Shown here: one piece after another, positions 1 to 8,887 of the stretch | Layout of the letters: every line of letters begins with the position of its first letter | How positions within the stretch are numbered: the stretch's first letter is position 1 | Source: Agrobacterium genomosp. 13 str. CFBP 6927 | Lineage (GTDB): Bacteria > Pseudomonadota > Alphaproteobacteria > Rhizobiales > Rhizobiaceae | DNA length: 62,329 nt | Assembly (NCBI GenBank): GCA_900012615.1 | Contig: LT009756.1 | Location: forward strand, 633,288 to 695,616 | Direction: 5' to 3' | Position numbers and translations under genes: made by a program | The notes under the pieces: model-generated | What the model saw: only the letters and a program-made list of their open reading frames with translations | Told to the model about the DNA's origin: nothing | The model's database searches: none

Positions 1-50
1 CAAGCTCTCCGAATATTTCAACCGTCGCCCCCTCATCCCGCTGCCGCGGA

Positions 51-71
51 CTTCTCCCCGGCGGGGAGAAG
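51..71. repeat. Palindromic intergenic repeat, left window edge
   Basis: Perfect 10-bp inverted repeat (arms CTTCTCCCCG / CGGGGAGAAG) around one centre base, flanked by a CCCCCTCATCC-like stretch. The same palindrome with matching flanks, inverted, lies at 62256-62276. This type of element is dispersed between genes in rhizobia. No T-tract follows it, so I do not call it a terminator. Confidence 0.7.
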
Positions 72-111
72 AAACAAGCGACGCTCTCCCAGTCACTAAG
101 TTGAACTCAAT

Positions 112-1941
112 TCACAGCGAAACTTCCGTCTCGCTGTCCTCCGCATCCTCTTCTTCCTCACGCTTCTCCGCCTTGTTCTTCGGCTTCATCAGCGGCTCCG
201 GCTTCACCTCGCGCACCGGCTTGTTGTGCAGCATCTGCCGGCCGGCGGCGAGGCCTTCCACGGCCTGTAGCTGCAACCGCTCCTCGTCGCGTTCGCGAAT
301 GTCGTCGGCAATCGCCAGCGCCCTTTCGCCATCCATATCCAGCCCTTCCAGAATGCGCCTGCCGAACAGCAGGCCCGATTCCAGCGTCTCGCGGATCTCA
401 TATTCCACGCCCTTTTTCCTGAGGTCGAGCGAATGCACACGGTCATAGGAGCGGACATAGATGCGCACGCTCGGAAATTCCGACTGGATCATGTCGATGA
501 TGCGGTCGGTCACCTCTTTCTTGTGGGTGCAGACGGCAACGAGATCGGCCCGTTCTATTCCAGCGGCAATCAGGACGTCCTTGCGTGTGCCATCACCGAA
601 AAAGATGCGGAAGCCGAAACGGGCGGCCTGGCGCACGCGGTCGGCCGAGCTGTCGATGACGGTGACGTCGCGCCCCCCGGCGAGAAGGATCTGTGAGGCG
701 ATCTGGCCGAAGCGGGAAAAGCCGATCATCAGCACATCAGCACCCGCGCCGTCGAAATCCTCTTCCAGCTTGTCTTCCTCCGCATCCTCCGCCGTCAGCC
801 GGCGCGAAATCACCGCCAGAAGCGGCGTCAGCGCCATGGAAAGCGTGACCACGGCAACGAGGATCGAGGCGGTCGCCTGCGGGAACAGCCCCGAGGCGGC
901 GGCCGTGGTGAAAAGCACGAAACCGAATTCGCCGCCCTGCGCCAGAAGCAGCGCGATGCGGCTGGACGCATAACGCGACGAACCGGCAATGCGGCACAGA
1001 ACGTAAATCAGGCCCGCCTTCACTGCCATCATCACCGGCACGGCGATCAGGATGAGAAGAATGTGCTCATAGACGATATTAACATGCAGCGACATGCCGA
1101 CGGCCATGAAGAACAGCGCCAGAAACAACCCGCGAAACGGCTCGATATCCGCTTCCAGCTCATGCCGGTAGGAGGATTCCGACAGCATCAGCCCCGCCAG
1201 CAATGCGCCCATGCCCATCGAAAGTCCCACAGCTTCCATGATGGCGGCTGCACCGATGACCACGAAGAGCGCGGCGGCGATCATCACTTCGCGCGCGCCC
1301 GTGCGGGCAATGATCTGGAACATCGGTGTCAGCAGGTAACGCCCCGCCAGCACCATGCCCGCCACCGCGATGATCGAAGCGAGGAGATCGTAGGACATCG
1401 AATCCGTCGGCACGTCCGGGCGGTTCGAAAGAATGGTGACGAGGGCAAGAAGCGGCACGATGGCGAGATCCTGAAACAGCAGGATCGAAAAGGAGCGATT
1501 GCCGTGCCGGGTGTTCATGTCGCCGTCATCGGCAAGGATTTGCAGCGCAAAGGCGGTGGAGGAAAGCGCAAGGCCGAAACCGGCGACGAGACTGCCGCGT
1601 GCATCGATCAACCCCGCCCACCAGGCAATGGCGGCCAGTACGCTGCCCGTCACCAGCACCTGCGCCAGTCCGAGCCCGAGAATGTCGCGCCGCATCTGCC
1701 ATATGCGCGATGGTTTCAGTTCCAGCCCGATGATGAAGAGCAGGAAAACCACGCCCAGTTCCGAGACATTGAAGATGTCCTTCGCATCCGTGACCAGATG
1801 CAGGAACGGCCCGATGATGATGCCCGCCACCAGATAGCCCAGCACGGTGCCAAGCCCGAGCTTGCGGAAAACCGAGGCCGCGATGACCGCGCCGGCCAGA
1901 AGCAGCAGGGGTTCGGAAAAGAGAGCGTCGTGCTCGGTCAT
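112..1941 (-). CDS. KefB/KefC-type cation:proton antiporter (CPA2 family)
   Basis: About 609 residues. The N-terminal ~380 residues form a hydrophobic Na+/H+-exchanger domain with many transmembrane segments. Residues ~400-530 form a cytoplasmic RCK/TrkA-N domain, with a nucleotide-binding GFSRFGQ (GxxxxG-type) turn after a beta strand and an acidic VIDSS end of strand two. The tail is highly charged (KPKNKAEKREEEEDAEDSE). The family exchanges K+ or Na+ for H+ across the inner membrane, gated by NAD(H) or glutathione adducts. The start was set at the ATG at 1941 because the upstream extension is Arg-rich and unlike the family; the membrane domain begins soon after. It is divergent from pmbA. 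The ion specificity cannot be read from sequence. Confidence 0.9.
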   Translation of the reverse strand: MTEHDALFSEPLLLLAGAVIAASVFRKLGLGTVLGYLVAGIIIGPFLHLVTDAKDIFNVSELGVVFLLFIIGLELKPSRIWQMRRDILGLGLAQVLVTGSVLAAIAWWAGLIDARGSLVAGFGLALSSTAFALQILADDGDMNTRHGNRSFSILLFQDLAIVPLLALVTILSNRPDVPTDSMSYDLLASIIAVAGMVLAGRYLLTPMFQIIARTGAREVMIAAALFVVIGAAAIMEAVGLSMGMGALLAGLMLSESSYRHELEADIEPFRGLFLALFFMAVGMSLHVNIVYEHILLILIAVPVMMAVKAGLIYVLCRIAGSSRYASSRIALLLAQGGEFGFVLFTTAAASGLFPQATASILVAVVTLSMALTPLLAVISRRLTAEDAEEDKLEEDFDGAGADVLMIGFSRFGQIASQILLAGGRDVTVIDSSADRVRQAARFGFRIFFGDGTRKDVLIAAGIERADLVAVCTHKKEVTDRIIDMIQSEFPSVRIYVRSYDRVHSLDLRKKGVEYEIRETLESGLLFGRRILEGLDMDGERALAIADDIRERDEERLQLQAVEGLAAGRQMLHNKPVREVKPEPLMKPKNKAEKREEEEDAEDSETEVSL

Positions 1942-2057
1942 GCGGGCGGACTTTCGAATAGGGTGGCGACAATACCGTCCGAATGGAGAAAGCGGCGTTT
2001 CGCCCTTGATGCGGGGTTCCTGGCACAATAAATGGAACAGGAATGAAAGGCCAACTC

Positions 2058-3404
2058 ATGTCCTCAGAAATAGATTCTTCCAAACTTCTCGATCGCGCCA
2101 GCCAGCTTGTCGATCTTGCCCGTGCCGCCGGTGCGGATGAGGCGGATGCCGTTGTCGTCCGCTCCCGCTCGCAATCGGTCGGCGTGCGGCTCGGCAAGGT
2201 GGAAAGCACCGAATCCTCCGAAAGCGACGATTTTTCCCTGCGCGTTTTCGTGGGCCGCCGGGTGGCGAGCGTTTCGGCCAATCCGGGTTTCGACCTGAAG
2301 ACCTTGGCGGAACGGGCGGTAGCCATGGCCAAGGTCTCGCCGGAAGATCCCTTTGCCTGCCTCGCCGACAGGGAACGGCTGGCGACCTCCTATGACGATC
2401 TTCAGCTTTTCGATGCGACTGAAGTATCGGCGGATCAGCTGCGCGAGGCGGCCCTTGCTTCGGAAGAGGCGGCGCTGGCCGTCAAGGGCGTCAGCAATTC
2501 CTCGGGCGCCGGCGCATCGAGCGGCATGGGCGGCCTCGTGCTTGCCACATCCCACGGTTTTTCCGGCAGCTATATGGGCAGCCGCTTCAGCCGTTCCGTC
2601 AGCGTCATCGCCGGCGAAGGCACGAAGATGGAGCGCGACTACGATTTCGACAGCCGCCTTTATTATGCCGATCTCGATGCCGCTGAAGAAATCGGCCGCC
2701 GCGCCGGTGAAAAAGTCGTGCGCCGCGTCGGCCCGCGCCAGGTCGATACCGGTAGCAACATTACCGTGGTTTTGGATCCACGCATCGCCCGCGGTTTCGT
2801 CGGTGCGATTGCCGGCGCCATCAACGGCGCGTCGGTTGCCCGCAAGACCAGCTTCCTGCGCGATAAAATGGGTCAGCAGGTTCTGAAAAAGGGCCTTTAT
2901 CTCACCGACGATCCGCAGATTGTGCGCGGCCCGTCCTCGCGTCCCTTCGATGGCGAGGGCGTGCGCGGCGAGAAGATGACGATGATCGAGGATGGTGTTC
3001 TCAAACACTGGTTCCTGTCCACCTCGGCGGCGCGGGAACTTGGCCTTGAAACCAACGGTCGCGGCGTGCGCGGCGGCACGGCGGTTTCGCCGGCCTCCAC
3101 CAATCTGGCGCTGGAGCCGGGCGATATCTCGCCGGATGACCTGCTGCGACAGGTCGGAACCGGCTTTTACGTCACCGAGCTGATCGGCCACGGCGCGAAT
3201 ATGATCACGGGTGAATATAGCTGCGGCGCGAGCGGTTTCTGGATCGAGAACGGCGAAAAGACCTTCGCGGTTTCCGAGGTCACCATCGCCTCGAACCTGA
3301 AGGACATGTTCATGCGGGTCACGCCGGCTAATGACATCGATCGCAAATACGGTGTCGCGGCCCCGACGCTTGCCATTGAAGGCATGACGATCGCGGGCAA
3401 GTGA
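2058..3404 (+). CDS. pmbA: TldE/PmbA-family metallopeptidase subunit
   Basis: About 448 residues, the usual TldE/PmbA length. The C-terminal signature is present (ELIGHGANMITGEYSCGASG, then WIENGEKTFAVSEVTIASNL). The zinc-binding HExxxH of the TldD partner is absent, as expected for TldE. In E. coli the TldD/TldE pair degrades unfolded or modified peptides (microcin B17 leader, CcdA). No tldD is present in the window. An ATG at 2043 is in frame, but 2058 has the better ribosome site (GAAAGG, 7 nt away). The next gene (cysQ-like) follows 93 nt downstream on the same strand, so it may be the first gene of the envelope operon. Confidence 0.9.
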   Translation: MSSEIDSSKLLDRASQLVDLARAAGADEADAVVVRSRSQSVGVRLGKVESTESSESDDFSLRVFVGRRVASVSANPGFDLKTLAERAVAMAKVSPEDPFACLADRERLATSYDDLQLFDATEVSADQLREAALASEEAALAVKGVSNSSGAGASSGMGGLVLATSHGFSGSYMGSRFSRSVSVIAGEGTKMERDYDFDSRLYYADLDAAEEIGRRAGEKVVRRVGPRQVDTGSNITVVLDPRIARGFVGAIAGAINGASVARKTSFLRDKMGQQVLKKGLYLTDDPQIVRGPSSRPFDGEGVRGEKMTMIEDGVLKHWFLSTSAARELGLETNGRGVRGGTAVSPASTNLALEPGDISPDDLLRQVGTGFYVTELIGHGANMITGEYSCGASGFWIENGEKTFAVSEVTIASNLKDMFMRVTPANDIDRKYGVAAPTLAIEGMTIAGK

Positions 3405-3497
3405 GACGGCCTGCGGGTTGTTTTCGCCGGTACTTTGTGTGCAAGTGCGAAAAGAAAAACAGGCGCGCCGTGTGAGGCGCGCGGAAAAGACGGCAAA

Positions 3498-4304
3498 ATG
3501 AACGATATGGCTGAGGCCCGCTGGGCCTCCGATCTGAGGCTGGTGCTTGAAGCCGCCCGCAAGGCGGGCGAGACGGCCCTCGGTTTCTTCCGCAAGGATC
3601 CCGAGGTCTGGTGGAAGAATGGCGGGCTTTCGCCGGTCAGCGCGGCCGACTATGCCGCCAATGAAATTCTCGAAACCATCCTACGCTCCGCCCGGCCGGA
3701 ATACGGCTGGCTTTCCGAAGAGACGGATGACGATACGGACCGCCTTTCCCGCTCCACCGTCTTCGTGGTCGATCCCATCGACGGCACCCGCGCCTTCATC
3801 GGCGGCCGGGACACCTGGTGCGTCAGCGTCGCGGTCGTGCATGAAGGGCGGCCGGTGGTTGCGGTCCTCGTCGCACCCGCGCTCGCCGAGGAATTCACGG
3901 CACTGGACGGTGGTGAGGCGCTGAAGAATGGCGAGCCCATTTCTGCCGCGCTTAAGAATGTCGGCATCTTCCATCTGGCTGCACCGGAAGACGTGGTCAC
4001 GCATCTGCCGGAAGAGGTACGGGACAGCGTCAAGCGCATTCCGCACGTCCCCTCGCTTGCCTATCGGCTGGCCATGGTGGCCGATGGCCGCATCGACGGA
4101 ACGCTGGTCAAGGCCAACTCGCACGAGTGGGATCTCGCCGCCGCCGACCTGATCCTCGAAAGGGCCGGCGGCCGCCTGGTGGGTCTCGATGGAAAACCTC
4201 TGATGTATAATCGCCGGCAGGTGAACCACCCCGCATTGTGCGCCGCAGCAGATTATGCGCTGCCCACGCTTTTGAAAGCGTTTTCGCATCTGTCCGACAG
4301 TTGA
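3498..4304 (+). CDS. Inositol monophosphatase family protein (CysQ-like)
   Basis: About 268 residues with the full Mg2+/Li+-dependent phosphatase signature: GWLSEETDD (metal-binding Glu pair), VVDPIDGTRAF (metal and phosphate site) and EWDLAAADLILERAGG near the C terminus. The family hydrolyses inositol monophosphate, 3'-phosphoadenosine 5'-phosphate (CysQ) or similar small phosphates; which one is not decidable here. The start at ATG 3498 has GGAAAAGACGG upstream; the upstream in-frame extension is basic and not family-like. It sits 61 nt before the DUF4170 gene and ahead of waaA, an arrangement typical of rhizobia, which suggests a role or co-regulation with envelope synthesis (inference). 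Confidence 0.9.
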   Translation: MNDMAEARWASDLRLVLEAARKAGETALGFFRKDPEVWWKNGGLSPVSAADYAANEILETILRSARPEYGWLSEETDDDTDRLSRSTVFVVDPIDGTRAFIGGRDTWCVSVAVVHEGRPVVAVLVAPALAEEFTALDGGEALKNGEPISAALKNVGIFHLAAPEDVVTHLPEEVRDSVKRIPHVPSLAYRLAMVADGRIDGTLVKANSHEWDLAAADLILERAGGRLVGLDGKPLMYNRRQVNHPALCAAADYALPTLLKAFSHLSDS

Positions 4305-4365
4305 CGTTTGCCGGGAAATCCCGCAGATGAAGGCCTCTCTCAGAGTTTAAGAAAGAGATAAAGAC

Positions 4366-4605
4366 ATGACGGAAGCCGGCAAACAGAAACAGCTGCTGCA
4401 CCTTGTATTCGGTGGCGAACTGGAAAACCTTCAGGATGTTCAGTTCCGGGATTTGAATGCGCTCGATATCGTCGGCATCTATCCGGATTACGCTTCCGCG
4501 CTCACCGCATGGAAATCCAAGGCGCAGATGACTGTTGATAACGCCCATATGCGTTATTTTATCGTGCATATGCACCGTCTTCTCAATCCGGACGATAAAA
4601 TTTGA
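4366..4605 (+). CDS. DUF4170 small protein
   Basis: A 79-residue acidic/neutral cytoplasmic protein with no signal peptide or membrane segment, containing LHLVFGGELENL, then DIVGIYPDYASALTAWKSKA and MRYFIVHMHRLL. It matches the small DUF4170 family found just upstream of waaA in many alphaproteobacteria. The function is unknown; the fixed position between the CysQ-like gene and waaA suggests an accessory role in Kdo/lipid A assembly (inference). It is followed by a 215-nt gap before waaA, so waaA may also have its own promoter. Confidence 0.85.
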   Translation: MTEAGKQKQLLHLVFGGELENLQDVQFRDLNALDIVGIYPDYASALTAWKSKAQMTVDNAHMRYFIVHMHRLLNPDDKI

Positions 4606-4820
4606 GTCCTTTTGCCCTTGCGTTGTAATACTATTGGGTGAAGGCGAGTTTTCCGGTGATTCCTGCTGAAAATGTGCAGGCCGGGATTTTGATTGCGAGA
4701 AAATGTGATCGCGCTTTCGTTTCCGATGACAAAAAATGACGCAATTTGAGAAGAAGTAGGCGGCGATAACAACAAGAACAGGGGAAGGGCATTGCGCGGA
4801 ATGATCAAGGGCAGAATGTC
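4606..4820 (+). other. Intergenic leader upstream of waaA
   Basis: 215 bp without a gene, A/T-richer than the flanks. It probably holds a waaA promoter, but I see no convincing -35/-10 pair and no terminator. The waaA ribosome-binding site AAGGGCAG lies 8-15 nt before its ATG. Confidence 0.4.
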
Positions 4821-6143
4821 ATGAGCAGCCGTATCGCACGTTTCGCTCTTTCCGGTTACCGGATTGCCGGTATCGCCGCCTATCCCTTTGCCCGTCCCTA
4901 TCTTTCCTATCGGGCGGCAAAGGGCAAGGAAGACAAGCGCCGTCGGCTTGAGCGTTTCGGCTATGCCAGCGCCGAGCGCCCGCGTGGGCCGCTGGTCTGG
5001 TTCCATGCCGCAAGCGTGGGCGAAACGTTGGCTCTCATTCCGCTGATCCGCGAAATACGCAAGCGCGACATTTTCGTGCTTTTGACCACCGGAACGGTCA
5101 CCTCCGCAGAACTGACCCGCACCCGGCTCGGCGATGATGTGATCCATCAATATGTGCCGCTGGACATCAAGATTGCGGTCAACCGTTTCCTCGCCTATTG
5201 GGCGCCGGATGCCGCCATCACCGCTGAATCGGAAATCTGGCCGGTGACGATGATGGAGTTGGAACGCCGGCACATCCCGCAGATCCGGGTCAATGCCCGT
5301 CTGTCCGACCGGTCCTTCGACCGCTGGAAAAACCGGCACGACATTGCGGAGTCGCTGTTTTCCAAGCTGGCGCTGGTGGTAGCGCAATCCGATCTCGATG
5401 CCGAACGCTTCCGCGATCTCGGCTCCTGGCCAGTGGTGATATCAGGCAACCTCAAGGGCGACACCGATCCGCCACCCTGTGATGAGGCTCTTCTGGAGAC
5501 CTATCGCAAGCAGGTCGGCAATCGCAAGACATGGGCGGCGATCTCCACCTTCGACGGTGAGGAAAAGGCTGCCGCCACCGTGCATGCGGCGATCAAGTCG
5601 CGCAACGGCCAACTGACCATCATCGTGCCGCGCCATCCCGAGCGTGGCGACGATGTGGAAGCCATGCTGAAGGGCATGGGGCTGACCGTCGCGCGCCGTA
5701 GCAGGAATGACGTGATCACGCCGGAAACCGATATTTTCCTTGGCGATTCCATCGGCGAAATGGGGCTTTATCTGCGTCTGACCGAACTTGCCTTTGTCGG
5801 CCGCTCGCTGACGGCGGAAGGCGGGCAGAACCCGCTGGAACCGGCGATGCTGGGATGCGCCGTATTGTCCGGCGCGCATGTGCAGAATTTCCGCGAAGCC
5901 TATCAGAAGCTGATCCGCGCTGGCGGCGGTCGTATCATCCGCGATGTGGAGATGCTGGCCAAGGCGGTGCATTATCTGCTGGTCAACGACAATGAGCGTT
6001 ACAAGATGATCGATGCGGGCAACCGGGTCATTCAGGATATGCGCGGCGCGCTTTCTCTGACCGTCAAGGCGCTGGAGCCCTATATCAACCCGCTCACTGT
6101 TTCCGCCAAGCTGCAACCGCGGAGCGCCATCGGTTCATGGTAG
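4821..6143 (+). CDS. waaA: 3-deoxy-D-manno-octulosonic acid (Kdo) transferase
   Basis: 440 residues, GT30 family. An N-terminal stretch (residues ~8-40) could be the membrane anchor. The HAASVGET motif near residue 65 carries the catalytic Glu of WaaA enzymes. The second Rossmann lobe has the donor site: FLGDSIGEMGLYLRLTELAF, then the GGQNPLEPA loop that contacts CMP-Kdo. The enzyme transfers Kdo from CMP-Kdo to lipid IVA at the inner-membrane cytoplasmic face. Its stop overlaps the next start by 7 nt, indicating translational coupling with the HAD gene, and lpxK follows, so late lipid A core steps are grouped here. Confidence 0.95.
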   Translation: MSSRIARFALSGYRIAGIAAYPFARPYLSYRAAKGKEDKRRRLERFGYASAERPRGPLVWFHAASVGETLALIPLIREIRKRDIFVLLTTGTVTSAELTRTRLGDDVIHQYVPLDIKIAVNRFLAYWAPDAAITAESEIWPVTMMELERRHIPQIRVNARLSDRSFDRWKNRHDIAESLFSKLALVVAQSDLDAERFRDLGSWPVVISGNLKGDTDPPPCDEALLETYRKQVGNRKTWAAISTFDGEEKAAATVHAAIKSRNGQLTIIVPRHPERGDDVEAMLKGMGLTVARRSRNDVITPETDIFLGDSIGEMGLYLRLTELAFVGRSLTAEGGQNPLEPAMLGCAVLSGAHVQNFREAYQKLIRAGGGRIIRDVEMLAKAVHYLLVNDNERYKMIDAGNRVIQDMRGALSLTVKALEPYINPLTVSAKLQPRSAIGSW

Positions 6144-6874
6144 CGGATATCGAACTCAACACGGCGCAGTCTATCGTGGCAGTCCTTTTCGACAAGGACG
6201 GTACGCTTCTCGGTTATGACGCCAGCTGGGGTCCGGTAAACCGCGAGCTTGCGGCGATTGCGGCGAAGGGCGATCCCGTTCTCGCCGACCGGCTTCTTTC
6301 CGCCTGCGGTATGGATCCCGTTACAGGTCACGTGGTACCGGACAGCCTTTTGGCTGCTGGCAATACGGCGGAAATCGCCGCCGGTCTGGTTGCCGCCGGC
6401 TCGCCCTGCAATGTCGGGGAACTGACGGCGCGCCTCGACCGGCTGTTTACCGAGGCGGCGGATAAATCCGTGCCGGTAACCGATCTCAAGGCGTTTTTCG
6501 CAAGGCTGAAGGCACGCGGTTACAAGCTCGGCATCGCTTCCAGCGACAATGAAAATTCCATCCGCCAGACGGCCATCCGTTTCGGTTTTGAAAACGATGT
6601 GGATTTCGTCGCGGGTTATGACAGCGGTTATGGCACCAAGCCGCAACCCGGCATGGTTCTCGGTTTCTGCGAGGCGATAGGCTTCCCGCCCGAGCGTGTG
6701 GCCGTGGTCGGCGACAATAATCACGATCTGCATATGGCGAAAAACGCCGGTGCGGGATTGCGCATTGCCGTTCTGACGGGCACCGGCTCGCGCGAGAGCC
6801 TCGGCGCTGACGCCGATTATTGTTTCGACGACATTACCGCGCTTGAAGCGCTGCTGCCGGAACGGGTTCTCTGA
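6137..6874 (+). CDS. HAD-superfamily phosphatase (phosphoglycolate phosphatase-like)
   Basis: 245 residues with all four HAD motifs: FDKDGTL (nucleophile and acid/base Asp, residues ~18-20), IASSD (motif II Ser), the KPQP Lys (motif III) and VVGDNNHDLHMA (motif IV Asp pair). A helical cap lies between motifs I and II, as in type C1 phosphatases. It overlaps waaA by 7 nt and precedes lpxK, so it is co-transcribed with lipid A/Kdo genes. The substrate is unknown; a phosphosugar or phosphoglycolate is likely for the family. A dedicated Kdo-8-phosphate phosphatase is normally a shorter C0-type HAD without a cap, so I do not assign that. Confidence 0.88.
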   Translation: MVADIELNTAQSIVAVLFDKDGTLLGYDASWGPVNRELAAIAAKGDPVLADRLLSACGMDPVTGHVVPDSLLAAGNTAEIAAGLVAAGSPCNVGELTARLDRLFTEAADKSVPVTDLKAFFARLKARGYKLGIASSDNENSIRQTAIRFGFENDVDFVAGYDSGYGTKPQPGMVLGFCEAIGFPPERVAVVGDNNHDLHMAKNAGAGLRIAVLTGTGSRESLGADADYCFDDITALEALLPERVL

Positions 6875-6982
6875 GCCGTTTATCCCGTTTTTGCAATTTA
6901 CGGTTTTTTCTGGCAAACAACCCCTATGATATTCGACATCCGAACGGAATGCCGTGGGCGACGCGGCCGGGAGCGGGAATAG

Positions 6983-8029
6983 ATGGTTTCTGAAGCGCCG
7001 CCATTCTGGTGGCAGAAAGCGGGCTGGCAGGCGTGGCTTCTGTCACCTTTTTCGCTTCTCTACGGAAAGATCGCGGGCCGGCGGATGCGAACGGCGAAGA
7101 GGGCAAGCGTTTCCGTTCCGGTTATATGCATCGGCAATTTCACCGTGGGCGGCGCCGGAAAGACACCGACGGCCATGGCAATTGCCAGAGCCGCCGCCGC
7201 GAAAGGCCTGAAGCCCGGTTTCCTCAGTCGCGGTTATGGCGGCACGCTTGATGTCACCACGCTTGTCGATCCCGGACAGCACCGCTCGGCCGATGTCGGC
7301 GATGAACCTCTGCTTCTGGCGCGAGAGGCGGTCACGGTCATTTCCCGCAAGCGGGTGGAAGGCGCACACCGGCTGGTGAAGGAAGGCGTCGATCTCATCA
7401 TCATGGATGATGGCTTTCAGAGCGCGCGCCTGACGCTGGATTACGCGCTTGTCGTCATCGATACGCTGCGCGGCATCGGCAATGGCCATCTCGTCCCGGG
7501 CGGGCCGGTGAGAGCACCGCTCGCCGAGCAGATGCGGCAGATGACCGGTCTTTTGAAGGTTGGAAACGGCCATGCGGCCGATCCGCTGGTCAGGCAGGCG
7601 GCAAAAGCCGCCAAACCCGTCTTCGTTGCGGCGATCACGCCGCAGGAGCCGCAGGACTTCAGGGGAAGCCGCGTTCTGGCCTATGCGGGTATTGCCGACC
7701 CGGCCAAGTTTTATCGAACCGTCGAGGCGCTCGGCGGTGACATCGTGCTGCAACGCTCCTTCCCGGATCACCACCATTTCAGCGACGACGAGATTGCCGA
7801 TCTTCTTGCAGATGCGGCCAGACAGAATCTGCAGCTGGTGACGACGGCCAAGGACGCCGTGCGGCTTAACGGGCATCACGGCCGGGCCGAAGAATTGCTG
7901 TGGAACAGTCTGGTGATCGAAATCGACATGGTGTTCGACGACCCCAACGCGGCCGCGACCATCATCAATACGGCGGTGGCGAACTGCCGTGCGCGTTTGC
8001 TGCGGGACAATGCGCGGACTTCATTCTAA
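6983..8029 (+). CDS. lpxK: Tetraacyldisaccharide 4'-kinase
   Basis: 348 residues. An N-terminal hydrophobic helix ([14 protein letters not shown]) anchors it to the inner membrane. It is followed by the P-loop [13 protein letters not shown] (residues ~47-59), the LpxK-specific [17 protein letters not shown], and the Walker B-like IIMDDGFQ. It phosphorylates the 4' position of the lipid A disaccharide to give lipid IVA, the acceptor for WaaA upstream. The C-terminal [11 protein letters not shown] and TTAKDAVRL motifs are typical. It ends the + strand envelope operon; rhizobia usually have the DUF2093 gene right after it, but here an A/T-rich gene intervenes. Confidence 0.95.
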   Translation: MVSEAPPFWWQKAGWQAWLLSPFSLLYGKIAGRRMRTAKRASVSVPVICIGNFTVGGAGKTPTAMAIARAAAAKGLKPGFLSRGYGGTLDVTTLVDPGQHRSADVGDEPLLLAREAVTVISRKRVEGAHRLVKEGVDLIIMDDGFQSARLTLDYALVVIDTLRGIGNGHLVPGGPVRAPLAEQMRQMTGLLKVGNGHAADPLVRQAAKAAKPVFVAAITPQEPQDFRGSRVLAYAGIADPAKFYRTVEALGGDIVLQRSFPDHHHFSDDEIADLLADAARQNLQLVTTAKDAVRLNGHHGRAEELLWNSLVIEIDMVFDDPNAAATIINTAVANCRARLLRDNARTSF

Positions 8030-8104
8030 CAAGTATACCAAGTATTATGTGGTGAGCGCACCAAAATAGAGATTTATATTTCAGTGCGCTATGCCATACT
8101 CGTC

Positions 8105-8392
8105 TTAAGGGCATTCAGGCAAGCTTAGAAGGTTATTTGGTTGATCACCGTCTGATGTAGTTTTTAGATATTTGTTCCCATAAGCACTTTTGGCTACAAC
8201 TACGTTGACCCTATCCCCAGCGGGACGTTCTACATAGAACGCGTAAGTTTTGTTCTCGATGCCTACGATTGCGTCGTTGAGCGTAAGTTTCCAGTTCTTA
8301 CCATCAGGGTTGACACCGCCGACGCTTCTTATGCGTTCCCAAGCGCTGCTTCTGTCAGTTTTATTGATGCATCTAATTCTGGCAGTGATCAC
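8105..8392 (-). CDS. DUF3892 domain protein, accessory
   Basis: About 95 residues with the DUF3892 pattern: an ITARIRCINKTDR strand, IRSVGGVNPDGKNWKL, DAIVGIENKTYAFYVE, then GNKYLKTTSDGDQPNNLLSLPEC at the C terminus. Function unknown; the family is scattered among accessory genes. I prefer the GTG at 8392, where homologous sequence begins (AAAGGA upstream), although the frame is open to a GTG at 8449. Base use is clearly A/T-richer than the flanking lpxK and mutL genes, and it separates lpxK from DUF2093, which points to an insertion. Confidence 0.65.
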   Translation of the reverse strand: MITARIRCINKTDRSSAWERIRSVGGVNPDGKNWKLTLNDAIVGIENKTYAFYVERPAGDRVNVVVAKSAYGNKYLKTTSDGDQPNNLLSLPECP

Positions 8393-8514
8393 AACGAATC
8401 GTTCCTTTGCTCGTTGAACAAGAGAACTATCGCATACTTCAATTTTCACGTGAATTAGCGTTTTCTACAAGACCAGCGTTCGCGAAGCATATTCACTACA
8501 TCGTCGCATCTACA

Positions 8515-8736
8515 CTATGCTGGCAGATTGCCCGCCTTGCGTTCTGCTTCCAGCGAAGCCGCCGCATCCACATAGGCTTCCTGCCGCGCCACGCTCCAAT
8601 AGCGCAGCTCATCGAGCGGAATGCTTTTGCCGGTGATGGCGCAGACGACATGCGAGCCGGTCTGCACGATCCGGAAATCACCGTCGAGATATTCGATGAC
8701 GGCGAGGCGGTTGCCGCCTCCCTCAAATCTGTTCAT
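8515..8736 (-). CDS. DUF2093 small protein
   Basis: 73 residues, starting MNRFEGGGNRLAVIEYLDG and containing FRIVQTGSHVVCAITGKSIPLDELRYWSVARQEAY. This matches the DUF2093 family, conserved in alphaproteobacteria next to lpxK and mutL. The start at 8736 has an excellent site (GGAGACG) upstream on the minus strand; the longer in-frame extension is Arg-rich and rejected. No signal peptide or membrane span. Function unknown. The pair Cys...GK and the RYWS motif look like a small beta domain with possible structural Cys only once, so no metal site is evident. Confidence 0.88.
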   Translation of the reverse strand: MNRFEGGGNRLAVIEYLDGDFRIVQTGSHVVCAITGKSIPLDELRYWSVARQEAYVDAAASLEAERKAGNLPA

Positions 8737-8887
8737 CCGTTTTCGTCTCCTGCTCTGTCCTGTCAGGGCACCCAGTCCGAAACGGCGTAGCGTTTTCCTG
8801 AACAATGCGGATGCTCCAGTTCCCTAAATTTATACCGTCAGGCGCGGGCCAAGGCCAGCCCTACCGGCCTGCCGCCGGGACAAGGCG

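Noticed and set aside
8030..8104. Terminator after lpxK
   Set aside because: No stem followed by a T-tract in the 75 bp after the stop codon.
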